Shown one piece after another: positions 28,578-36,542 of a stretch of DNA of 64,000 nt. The translations under genes were made by a program, and so were the position numbers. Below the pieces are notes generated by a model that saw only the letters and a list, made by a program, of their open reading frames with translations, did not search any database and was not told the origin of the DNA. The DNA is from Rhodoferax sp. GW822-FHT02A01. Lineage in GTDB: Bacteria; Pseudomonadota; Gammaproteobacteria; Burkholderiales; Burkholderiaceae_C. The stretch spans positions 1,612,001-1,676,000 of the forward strand of contig NZ_CP152376.1 in assembly GCF_038784515.1 (NCBI RefSeq), written 5' to 3'. Position 1 is the first letter of the stretch; each line of letters opens with the position of its first letter.

Positions 28578-29732
28578 GTGAAAGCCACTAAAAATAAGTA
28601 CGTTTCGGTTCTTGATGTACTGATCTGCCGGGGACTTGGATATTTATTGGGCAATCAAAAACCCATGCGCATACGAACCAGCCAGTTCCTACTAGCTGCG
28701 GTACTGATGCTGGCTTGCATTGGCGTGGTCTATTTCATGCGCTTGGTAGGAATCGAGGGAATGGGCGACATAGACACGTGGGCTATGGCCTCCAGCCTCG
28801 GACTCGTAGTGATCTATGCACTGATTCGCAGTGGCATATCTTTGCGCATGGAAGATCCTTCGCTGGCCTTTATTCAAATGCTCTATGCCATAGCGTGTAA
28901 TGCAGCGGCTTTCATCATTACGGGCCATGGCCGTGGAGTGGCGTTACCCATCCTATCTGTAGTGCTTATGTTTGGCATGTTTGGCTTGTCCATGCGTCAA
29001 GTAGGCTTGGTTGCCTTATATGGCATTGTTCTGTTTAGTGGTGCAACGATATATGCATTGCGGCACTTGAACACAGATGAACCCGTCGGACTATTTGTCG
29101 CCTATCTTTTCATGGTGTTCCTGGTATTGTCAGCCACTACTTTTTTAACTTGGCGACTGCAGCAAATGAGCGCCTATATGCGTAACCAGAAGAATCAAAT
29201 TGCGGCGGCGTTTGACAAGATACAACAAATTGCTACTCGCGACGAACTAACTGGGACTGCCAATCGTCGCTTCATGCTGGAAAAAATGCATGATGAAGTG
29301 CAGCGCACACAACGTTCTTCCTCGCCCCTACTTTTAGCCATACTAGACATCGACTATTTCAAGCGAATCAATGACGAATACGGACATCAGGTAGGAGATC
29401 AAGCCCTACAGATGTTTACTACTGTGGTGCAAAATAATATTCGTACCAATGACACGCTGGCGCGCTGGGGAGGTGAGGAATTTATAGTCCTGCTCCCAGA
29501 AACCGAGGTATCGGTTGGCAAAGTTTGCCTCGAAAGAGTTCGTGCGAAAGTGGCGGAAATTGAGATTCCCGTGAGTGACAGTCACCTGAAAATGACTGTA
29601 TCTATCGGGTTAACCCAATATTGCAACGGAGAGGCCATTGAGAAGACGTTGATACGCGCTGACACTGCGTTGTATGACGCCAAAACTCTAGGACGCAATC
29701 GGATCGTATTGGCTAACCCTTGTAATGGTTGA
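28578..29732 (+). CDS. Membrane-bound diguanylate cyclase (GGDEF)
   Basis: A 384-residue protein that makes cyclic di-GMP. The N-terminal half has six or so hydrophobic segments and no known sensor name. A short coiled segment (about 190-215) leads to the GGDEF domain, with DELTGTANRR, an intact GGEEF active site and an RTND inhibitory site five residues before it, so product feedback is expected. It starts with GTG at 28578; its GTG overlaps the stop of an upstream open frame (GTGA). Base use is less GC-rich than in its neighbours. Confidence 0.9.
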   Translation: MKATKNKYVSVLDVLICRGLGYLLGNQKPMRIRTSQFLLAAVLMLACIGVVYFMRLVGIEGMGDIDTWAMASSLGLVVIYALIRSGISLRMEDPSLAFIQMLYAIACNAAAFIITGHGRGVALPILSVVLMFGMFGLSMRQVGLVALYGIVLFSGATIYALRHLNTDEPVGLFVAYLFMVFLVLSATTFLTWRLQQMSAYMRNQKNQIAAAFDKIQQIATRDELTGTANRRFMLEKMHDEVQRTQRSSSPLLLAILDIDYFKRINDEYGHQVGDQALQMFTTVVQNNIRTNDTLARWGGEEFIVLLPETEVSVGKVCLERVRAKVAEIEIPVSDSHLKMTVSIGLTQYCNGEAIEKTLIRADTALYDAKTLGRNRIVLANPCNG

Positions 29733-29760
29733 TAGTTCCTTCAATTCGCACATGATCCAC

Positions 29761-29814
29761 GTCCGTCTTCCACCTTGGGTACGGTGTAGAGACCAACGGA
29801 TCGGCAGGGCGGCC
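29761..29814 (-). pseudogene. Stump of a Gfo/Idh/MocA dehydrogenase gene
   Basis: These 54 bases match 34272-34323, inside the 3' part of the intact dehydrogenase gene, at 43 of 52 aligned positions in the same orientation. A 2-base insertion breaks the frame. Read on the minus strand it gives GRPADPL, then after the shift TVPKVEDG, matching GRPADPL and TVPTVEDG of the intact gene. It is too short to function. It suggests an older copy of this gene or a rearrangement at the left edge of the accessory block. Confidence 0.75.
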
Positions 29815-29861
29815 AAAGTGGTTGAACCCGCTGTGGCTTATGGAATCAAAAGGAAAACAAC

Positions 29862-30281
29862 ATGCTATTAACTGATATCGCCGTCGAGCACACGCGGGTG
29901 TCCAAACAGAATGGGGTTCGTCAGACTTTTTTGCTGCATCCGTTTACCGATACGCAGCGGGATACGCTGGGCAAATTCGAGATCGTTCGTGACATCCGTG
30001 AGCCAGGGCTCAAAGAAGTCAAACGCTCCACCTTCGTGACGTTTCAGCAACTGGCGGAGTTGTATGCAAAAGGCGTACTCGAAGAATTCGGGTTTTCCGT
30101 TCGCATGTGTCCGGGGCCGGGTCAGGGCACGTACCCCACTGCAAATCCCGCAAAGAAGATTGTGCCAACCAGCATCAGGCCAGGCTCATCGTTCGACCTG
30201 GCTGTGCAAAAGGTGGATGTTTCAAAACCTGCCACGCGCGAATTGAGAACCGCTTTGCTTCGCACCAACGTCAAGCTCTAA
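29862..30281 (+). CDS. Protein of unknown function (accessory block)
   Basis: A 139-residue cytoplasmic protein with no family I can name. It starts with ATG at 29862 after AAAAGGAAAACAAC, a good ribosome site. It contains a Pro/Gly-rich stretch (MCPGPGQGTYP) and charged ends, and no membrane segment. A second small gene begins 9 bases after its stop, so the two look like a pair. Position beside the decayed dehydrogenase piece and a nuclease-like gene suggests transferred DNA. Confidence 0.6.
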   Translation: MLLTDIAVEHTRVSKQNGVRQTFLLHPFTDTQRDTLGKFEIVRDIREPGLKEVKRSTFVTFQQLAELYAKGVLEEFGFSVRMCPGPGQGTYPTANPAKKIVPTSIRPGSSFDLAVQKVDVSKPATRELRTALLRTNVKL

Positions 30282-30289
30282 GGGTGCCC

Positions 30290-30499
30290 GTGAACCCATC
30301 CGATGCCCATGCCGAAATCATCGCCACTTTCAAGCGGGCGGAGGCAGATGCTGATCACAAGTTCGGATTGATCAAAGCTGCTGCGCAAAAAGGGCCCAAG
30401 GCCATCCAAGCCGCCACGGATGCAGCTGCGAAGGCGGCAAAACGGAGAGACTCGTACGCAAAGAAGTTGGATGCTCTGGGATTGCACCTGAAGGATTGA
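30290..30499 (+). CDS. Small Ala/Lys-rich protein, partner of the preceding gene
   Basis: A 69-residue protein that starts with GTG at 30290 (TAAGG upstream; a GTG at 30284 is also in frame). It is rich in Ala and Lys, is predicted to be nearly all helix (IIATFKRAEADAD... AAKRRDSYAKKLDAL) and may bind nucleic acid or form a coiled coil. It follows the 139-residue gene after 8 bases. I do not recognise it. Confidence 0.5.
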   Translation: MNPSDAHAEIIATFKRAEADADHKFGLIKAAAQKGPKAIQAATDAAAKAAKRRDSYAKKLDALGLHLKD

Positions 30500-30857
30500 G
30501 TGTGGCGCTGCCTGTTGCGGAAACCAGTCGTTAGCGACTATCCTTAACTGGCCCCAAGCGATAGCAGCAAGCGACCCTAAGCGGAATTCCGCCAAGTTGA
30601 ATCCACCACCCAATAGCAGACGTGAAAAGCGAGGGGCCGCTTAGGGCCGGTGGGCGACCGAAATGCAGCGGAAGCAGTAGTTCGCCGCTTCACCTAGCGA
30701 TTGATTTCAGCGGGGGCCTGGTGGAACGGGGGCTCTCACGTATCCAACACCGTTAGCCGGACTTCGGCTATGGTTCAACTGCTCACTGGAGCAAAGAACA
30801 GTCGCCTGAAACGGCCTGGTTCCCTCCAAAGGGCAGTCTTTCCGGAGTCTTCACACA
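30500..30857. other. Gene-free stretch with short hairpins
   Basis: About 360 bases with no convincing open frame. A perfect 6-bp stem TAGCCG-GACTT-CGGCTA lies at 30754-30770 without a T-tract, so it is not an ordinary terminator. The stretch could hold the promoter of the SEC-C gene or an RNA; nothing known was recognised. Confidence 0.4.
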
Positions 30858-33023
30858 GTGGAACCTAAAGCAACTCGAAGTGAGCCAGAGGTCTTTGCCG
30901 ACCTAAAGGCACTTACCGCGTCACCGGGCTACGTGCACGCAGTCGCGGCCATCTGCGTGCGCGACAACCTCGTCGTTTATCTGAACGAGTTGAAGGCCAA
31001 GGACCTCCAGAAGTTTCATCAACCAGAGCATCTACTGCGGACTGAACTGACAACCGTACTGGGCTTGATGTGCCAAAACTCGTTGGACTTTACGATTCCG
31101 TCGGCAGCCGACTTGGCGAGCTATGTCTCCCGCACCGATTCGCTGTTGAAGGAATTCCACGAAGCCATCTGGGCACCAGCAGCGGCAGCATTTTCCGAGG
31201 CATTCGCGAGCGAGACGGTTGAAGACCTCGCTGAAGGGGCGTCCCTGCGGGAGGCCATCTTTTACGGCACTGAAGGCGCGCATCAATTCCAGTATCGCGA
31301 TTTAGTGCCGGAAAAGTACGGGCACGACGATGCGTGGCTGGTCGCAAACAAGGGATTCACTTCCAATCAGGCGCGGCAAATTGCGCGCTGCATGTGCGAT
31401 GAGACCAGCGCTCGAGGCGCTGACCTCTACAACACGGCGGCGGAATCGGGAATACAGCCAGAGACCTGGCTTTCCGTGTTCGAGTTCCGGGCAGGGGAGG
31501 TTGCGCATCGCAGTGGCGTGGCGCTAGACGTCGTTCGAGCTTTTTTCCAGGCATTCACACTGGCCGGTCGGAACGCAGGCTTCAAGGGCGTGGGGGATTT
31601 CAACGAGATTGCGGCGACCCCGCTAATTTCTACTGGCGACGAAAGCGTCTTGCTTATCAACTCTCCTTTGCTGTGCGAGGCGTTGTATGAATCGCCGTTC
31701 TACTGGATGTTTGCTGACAAGGTCTATAGGCCGACGGCGAATGCGCACCGTGGAGCGTTCACTGAGAACTTTGCGGCGCGGCGCTTGGCACTGGTCTTCG
31801 GAAGTGGGAACGTCTATACGAACGTGAATTTCCTCAAGGGAAAACAGGTCGTGGGCGAGGCCGATGTCTTGGTCACGTTTGGCGATCGCGTCGTTGTGGT
31901 TCAAGCCAAGGCGAAGAAGCTGACTCTGGAGGCTCGCAAGGGGAATGATGGCCAGCTTCAGAAGGACTTCGCGGCTGCGATTCAGGATGCATGTGACCAG
32001 GGCTGGGAATGCGCCAACTTCTTGGTGGCGGGAGCATGCCGCCTTGAGGATGCGCAGGGCAAAGAGATTGCCGTCCCGGCCGCCATCAAAGAGGTCTTCA
32101 CGTTGAGCGTGGTCGCCGAGAATTACCCGGCTCTTGCCCATCAGGCTCGGCAGTATTTGAACCCGCAGAGCACCGACGTCATCATGGCACCGCTGGTGAT
32201 GGATGTCTTCCTGCTCGACGTGCTCACCGAATTCCTGTTCAGCCCACTTCGATTCCTGCACTACTTGCGGATGCGTGTGGCCGTCGGAGAGAGGCTTCTG
32301 GTGAACCATGAACTCACTTCGCTGGCTATCCACTTAAGAACGAACATGGGCCCTCTAGGCGACGTGAACATGGCGATGCTGGACGATTCGTTCACCATGG
32401 ACATGGATGCGGCTCTGCTGGTCCGGCGCGAAGGGCATGCCGGCGACCGCGACCCACCTGGAATCCTGACCAAGTTCAAGGGAACTCCTTTCGAGTCGGT
32501 AGTTGCCCAACTCGAAGAGCAAGCAATACCCGAGGCGATTGAGTTCTGCCTGCTGCTGCTCTCCCTAGGCGAAGATGCCGTGAGAGGATTTAACCAGGCG
32601 TATGAAGCGCTAGTGAGGAAGGGGCGTTCAGATGGGCGACGTCACGATGTCACCTTTCACTTTGGAGAGGGGCAAGCAGGGGTAACACTGCACTTCAACG
32701 CCGTGCACGACGACGATGCGATGGCGCACTTGCAAGCCCACTGCGAGGCACGAAAGTATTTGTTGCGGGCGATGCGTTGGTTCGGCGTATCAATTGGACC
32801 AGACGGTCAAATTCATACAGCGATAGCTAAAGTTTCGCCTTGGGAACAATCTGACGATATGGACAAGCTCACCGCGCAGATGGGCGATGGCCGAGATTGG
32901 CGCAACGCTTTGCACGAGTTTGCCCGCGACGCGCGCAAGTTCAAGGTGGGCCGAAATTCGCCATGCGCCTGTGGTAGCGGGAAGAAGTACAAGAAGTGCT
33001 GCCTGCAGAATGGTTGGGCTTGA
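30858..33023 (+). CDS. 721-aa SEC-C protein with a nuclease-like core
   Basis: A large cytoplasmic protein from a GTG at 30858 (GGAG upstream). The C-terminus is a SEC-C zinc-binding motif, CAC at 703-705 and CC at 714-715 (SPCACGSGKKYKKCC), as in the tail of SecA. Near the middle, Glu303, Asp336 (GEADVLV) and Gln349-x-Lys351 (VVVVQAKAKK) look like a PD-(D/E)XK nuclease core of the restriction-enzyme type, where Q can replace the second acid. The rest is unassigned. It lies alone among unknown genes in a block that looks transferred. A role in defence or DNA processing is a guess. Confidence 0.75.
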   Translation: MEPKATRSEPEVFADLKALTASPGYVHAVAAICVRDNLVVYLNELKAKDLQKFHQPEHLLRTELTTVLGLMCQNSLDFTIPSAADLASYVSRTDSLLKEFHEAIWAPAAAAFSEAFASETVEDLAEGASLREAIFYGTEGAHQFQYRDLVPEKYGHDDAWLVANKGFTSNQARQIARCMCDETSARGADLYNTAAESGIQPETWLSVFEFRAGEVAHRSGVALDVVRAFFQAFTLAGRNAGFKGVGDFNEIAATPLISTGDESVLLINSPLLCEALYESPFYWMFADKVYRPTANAHRGAFTENFAARRLALVFGSGNVYTNVNFLKGKQVVGEADVLVTFGDRVVVVQAKAKKLTLEARKGNDGQLQKDFAAAIQDACDQGWECANFLVAGACRLEDAQGKEIAVPAAIKEVFTLSVVAENYPALAHQARQYLNPQSTDVIMAPLVMDVFLLDVLTEFLFSPLRFLHYLRMRVAVGERLLVNHELTSLAIHLRTNMGPLGDVNMAMLDDSFTMDMDAALLVRREGHAGDRDPPGILTKFKGTPFESVVAQLEEQAIPEAIEFCLLLLSLGEDAVRGFNQAYEALVRKGRSDGRRHDVTFHFGEGQAGVTLHFNAVHDDDAMAHLQAHCEARKYLLRAMRWFGVSIGPDGQIHTAIAKVSPWEQSDDMDKLTAQMGDGRDWRNALHEFARDARKFKVGRNSPCACGSGKKYKKCCLQNGWA

Positions 33024-33294
33024 GTGACTAGGGACAAAGTGCAACTTGAGTGCTGGCAGCGTACGTGCAGCAGAGTTGACCTTGAATCAGATGCCTGTCA
33101 GCGTCATCGCCCTAGGACCCGGAGGTGAGGTTCCGTTGCTCGATGGACGTCATTTATTGCGATATACCAACGGCCGCTTGCAGCCTCAAGCTGAATTTTC
33201 GACTCGGCAGAGTGCACCAGGTGGAAACGTCAAATTCACTTCCCCAAAGTCGTCATTGGCCAATGGCGGCACCTGGCCCAGTTGAGCCCAAAGC
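33024..33294. other. Gap with no convincing gene
   Basis: About 270 bases between the SEC-C gene and the next minus-strand gene. The only frame, at 33046-33285, lacks a ribosome site and protein-like composition. No terminator hairpin was seen. Confidence 0.4.
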
Positions 33295-33792
33295 CTATAC
33301 ATGGAGGTCGTGCATCTGTTGCACATAGCCTGATTCTTCAATGATGACGGGATAAGTTGTCGGGTCGATCATGTGGCGAAGTCGAGACGAATAGCTTGCC
33401 TCTTCGTAATGCACTTGGCAGGATGCCTCGTCAAAGAATTTGCGCAGGTTGCTTCGAACGACCGATAGGCAATGTTCATCGCAGCCAACAGCAAAAGAAA
33501 CAATGTCCATTTGGTCGGTTAGATCACGATACAAGTCAATTGCGAAAACGTTCTTGCTGTTCTTATCGGACCGGTAAACATAGACATCACCGTTTCCGAC
33601 TAGCGTGCTATGAAAATACGTAGCGTGCAGGACGCGTAGATCTACCGTAATACCCAGGCCTTTTAGTACCGCTCTGAGTGCTTCGTTCTCAGAGAAATCG
33701 TTATCTCCATCGCCGAGCCAGACAACAAAGTCAGACATTGAAACGGCAAGGGAGAAGTCTCGGGCTGGAATAGTGGTCATTTTGGCTAACAT
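33295..33792 (-). CDS. Protein of unknown function (accessory block)
   Basis: A 165-residue soluble protein with a mixed alpha/beta pattern and a low-GC codon mix compared with the flanking chromosome. No family was recognised. It could start at 33792, 33780 or 33738 (MSDFVVWLGDGDND); none has a clear ribosome site. Acidic patches near the N-terminus (GDGDNDFSENE) and an Asp/Tyr-rich middle are its only notable features. It faces the SEC-C gene across a 271-base gap. Confidence 0.6.
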   Translation of the reverse strand: MLAKMTTIPARDFSLAVSMSDFVVWLGDGDNDFSENEALRAVLKGLGITVDLRVLHATYFHSTLVGNGDVYVYRSDKNSKNVFAIDLYRDLTDQMDIVSFAVGCDEHCLSVVRSNLRKFFDEASCQVHYEEASYSSRLRHMIDPTTYPVIIEESGYVQQMHDLHV

Positions 33793-34191
33793 ATTTAATC
33801 GGCTGAATCCGAAGAACCAGTTTACCTATGACACCCGCTTCAACCGTCAATTGGATCGTAGAACGCCATGCATGGAAGCGGTCATTCGCCAAAGACTGCA
33901 CCTGGCCCAACCCAGACATTTACCTCAATCCACTTCCAGACAATTTGCCACTCAATCGTTCAGTCCATGCCTGCGCCTCAGTTCCAGGACATGCTCAACG
34001 TCCGTCATCTGCGTGACGGCAAGCCGAGTGGCCTCCAGTCGCCCCACACAGAACGGAACGCGATTGACGGACATGACTTCGTCGCCGTGGTTAGCGACAG
34101 AGGGGCAAGAAATTCGAGCGGGCCCGGAACGGCTCAAATACGTCTGTAGTCCTGTTGTATCAGCCCCTCAATCCGCATCGACCACGCGTTA
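33793..34191. other. Gene-poor stretch between the accessory block and the sugar region
   Basis: About 400 bases. Two short overlapping frames, one per strand (plus 33828-34016 and minus 33952-34137), have some protein-like composition but no ribosome sites; either could be a gene stump. No repeat, tRNA or terminator was recognised. Confidence 0.4.
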
Positions 34192-35376
34192 CTAATTACC
34201 CCCCACCTCCACCCACTTCCCATCCCCCCGACTCGACTCCACCACCGCCGCAATGAACTGCATGCCGCGCAGTCCGTCTTCCACTGTGGGCACGGTGCAG
34301 GCCAGTGGGTCGGCGGGGCGGCCTTGCCAGCGGGCGTGGAGTTGTTCGGCCACGTCGCGGTAGAGCTGGGCAAAGCCTTCCAGATAGCCTTCGGGGTGGC
34401 CGGCCGGTATGCGGCTGGCGTGGGCTGCGGCGGGGCCGGCAGCGGCGCCTGCGCGCGTGAGCAGGCGCGGGGCCTCGCCCAGCGGGGTGAACCAGAGCTG
34501 GTTGGGGTTCTCCTGGTGGAACTCCAGGCCGGCCTTGCTGCCGTAGATGCGTACCTTCAGGTTGTTCTCGTTGCCCGGCGCCACCTGGCTGGACCACAGC
34601 ATGCCGCGTGCGCCGTTGGCATAGCGCAGCATCACATGGGCGTTGTCATCCAGCAGCCGCCCCGGCACAAAGGTGCTGAGGTCCGCGCACACGGCGCTGA
34701 GCTGCAGCCCGCTGATGTAACGTGCCAGGTGTTCGGCATGGCTGCCGATGTCGCCCAGTGAACCACCGGCACCGGCCTGCTGCGGGTCCACGCGCCAGGC
34801 GGCCTGCTTCTGGCCGGTGGCTTCCAGGTCGGTGCTGAGCCAGTCCTGCGGGTACTCGGCCTGTACCACGCGGATATCGCCCAGCAAGCCCGCCTCTACC
34901 ATCGCGCGCGCCTGGCGCACCATGGGGTAGCCGCTGTAGTTGTGCGTCAGCGCAAACAGGCAGCCGCTGGCGCGCACCTTGGCCACCAGCGCTTCTGCAT
35001 CGGCCAGTGTGGAGGTCAGCGGCTTGTCACAGATCACATGGATGCCCGCGTCCAGAAAGGCGCTGGCGATCGGTGCGTGCAGGTGGTTGGGTGTGACGAT
35101 GGCCACCACGTCGATGCCATCCTCGCGCTGGCTCTCGGCGCGCGCCATGGCCTGGTAGTCGGTATAGGCGCGCTCGGGCGAGATGTGCAGCTCGGCTGCG
35201 CTGCTCAGTGCGCGGTGCGGGTCGGACGAGAGCGCACCGGCCACCAGGGTGTAGCCATCATCCAGGCGCGCGGCCATGCGGTGCACGCCGCCTATGAATG
35301 CGCCCTGCCCGCCGCCCACCATGCCCAGCCGTATGCGCCGCGGTGCGCCCGCAGCCTTGCCTGCTTCAATCGCCAT
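34192..35376 (-). CDS. Gfo/Idh/MocA-family sugar dehydrogenase
   Basis: A 394-residue NAD(P)-dependent oxidoreductase with an N-terminal Rossmann fold (RLGMVGGGQGAFIGGVHR), the family's CDKPLT lysine motif and a large C-terminal substrate domain. It has extra length compared with IolG (331 residues) and belongs to the group that oxidises a hydroxyl of sugars or glycosides. It follows a TIM-barrel isomerase gene on the same strand after 11 bases, a pairing seen in 3-keto-glycoside pathways such as E. coli ycjS-ycjR. A decayed piece of a related gene lies at 29761. Confidence 0.88.
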   Translation of the reverse strand: MAIEAGKAAGAPRRIRLGMVGGGQGAFIGGVHRMAARLDDGYTLVAGALSSDPHRALSSAAELHISPERAYTDYQAMARAESQREDGIDVVAIVTPNHLHAPIASAFLDAGIHVICDKPLTSTLADAEALVAKVRASGCLFALTHNYSGYPMVRQARAMVEAGLLGDIRVVQAEYPQDWLSTDLEATGQKQAAWRVDPQQAGAGGSLGDIGSHAEHLARYISGLQLSAVCADLSTFVPGRLLDDNAHVMLRYANGARGMLWSSQVAPGNENNLKVRIYGSKAGLEFHQENPNQLWFTPLGEAPRLLTRAGAAAGPAAAHASRIPAGHPEGYLEGFAQLYRDVAEQLHARWQGRPADPLACTVPTVEDGLRGMQFIAAVVESSRGDGKWVEVGGN

Positions 35377-35387
35377 GCGCTTCTCCT

Positions 35388-36443
35388 TCAGGCAATGCCC
35401 AGCATCTTCTTGTTGGCCGCGGTGTCCACATTGCCACCGGCAAAGTCATCAAAGGCGCGTTCGGCCACGCGGATGATGTGGTCGCGGATAAAGGCGGCGC
35501 CCTCGCGTGCGCCGTCTTCGGGGTGCTTAATGCAGCACTCCCACTCCAGCACGGCCCAGCCGGGGTAGTCGTATTGCGCCAGCTTGGAGAAGATGCCCGT
35601 AAAGTCCACCTGTCCGTCGCCCAGCGAACGGAAGCGCCCGGCCCGCTGCAGCCAGGGCTGGTAGCCGCCATAAACGCCCTGCTTGCCGGTGGGGTTGAAC
35701 TCGGCATCCTTGACGTGGAAGATCTTGATGCGGTCGTGGTAGTAGTCGATGTAGTCCAGGTAGTTGAGCTGCTGCAGCACAAAGTGGCTGGGGTCGTACA
35801 GCAGGCAGGCACGCTTGTGGCCTTGCACCCGGTCCAGAAACATCTCGTAGCTCACGCCGTCGTGCAGGTCTTCGCCGGGGTGCACCTCGTAGCAGACGTC
35901 CACACCCGCATGGTCAAACGCATCCAGGATCGGACGCCAGCGCTTGGCCAGTTCGTCAAACGCCGACTCGATCAGCCCGGCCGGGCGCGGCGGCCACGAG
36001 TACAGATACGGCCAGGCCAGCGCGCCCGAAAAGGTCACATGCGCCACCAGCCCCAGGTTGGCCGAGGCCTGCGCGGCCAGCATCATCTGCTCTACCGCCC
36101 ACTGCTGGCGCAAGGCTGGGTTGCCGCGCACCTCGGGTGCGGCAAAACCGTCAAAGCCGGTGTCATACGCCGGATGCACTGCTACCAGCTGCCCCTGCAA
36201 GTGGGTGGAAAGCTCGGTGATCTCCAGCCCGTGTTCTGCCAGCGTACCTTTGACTTCTTCGCAGTAGGTCTTGCTCTCTGCGGCCTTTTTCAGGTCAAAC
36301 AGGCGCGCATCCCAGCTGGGTATCTGCACGCCCTTGTAACCCAGGCCGGAGACCCAGCGCGCGATGGCGGGTAGGGAATTGAACGGAGCCGTGTCACCGG
36401 CAAACTGGGCCAGAAAAATGGCCGGTCCCTTGATGGTCTTCAT
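35388..36443 (-). CDS. Sugar phosphate isomerase/epimerase family protein
   Basis: A 351-residue xylose-isomerase-like TIM barrel. Metal-binding acids typical of the family are seen in VCYEVHPGEDLHD, LLYDPSHFV, IFHVKDAEF and AVLEWECC. The group includes YcjR-like 3-keto-glycoside epimerases and hydroxypyruvate or inosose isomerases. It lies 11 bases before the Gfo/Idh/MocA gene and about 100 bases after the MFS transporter gene, which suggests import, then oxidation and rearrangement of a sugar derivative. The substrate is unknown. Confidence 0.87.
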   Translation of the reverse strand: MKTIKGPAIFLAQFAGDTAPFNSLPAIARWVSGLGYKGVQIPSWDARLFDLKKAAESKTYCEEVKGTLAEHGLEITELSTHLQGQLVAVHPAYDTGFDGFAAPEVRGNPALRQQWAVEQMMLAAQASANLGLVAHVTFSGALAWPYLYSWPPRPAGLIESAFDELAKRWRPILDAFDHAGVDVCYEVHPGEDLHDGVSYEMFLDRVQGHKRACLLYDPSHFVLQQLNYLDYIDYYHDRIKIFHVKDAEFNPTGKQGVYGGYQPWLQRAGRFRSLGDGQVDFTGIFSKLAQYDYPGWAVLEWECCIKHPEDGAREGAAFIRDHIIRVAERAFDDFAGGNVDTAANKKMLGIA

Positions 36444-36542
36444 AGGTCCCCTTCGTTCTAGTTGAAGGGCGAAGAATAGACCCAGGCCGCAGTGCCTGAC
36501 AAGGTGAAAAAAGCTATGGGTGCATATGCCTTTTGGGATGCC

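Noticed and set aside
30500..30857. A possible tRNA, integron site or small RNA in the gene-free stretch
   Set aside because: No cloverleaf, TPsiC-like box or attachment-site pattern could be made out; only an isolated 6-bp hairpin.
33046..33285. A 79-codon open frame after the SEC-C gene
   Set aside because: No ribosome site, no protein-like pattern, and it lies in a gap between unrelated genes.
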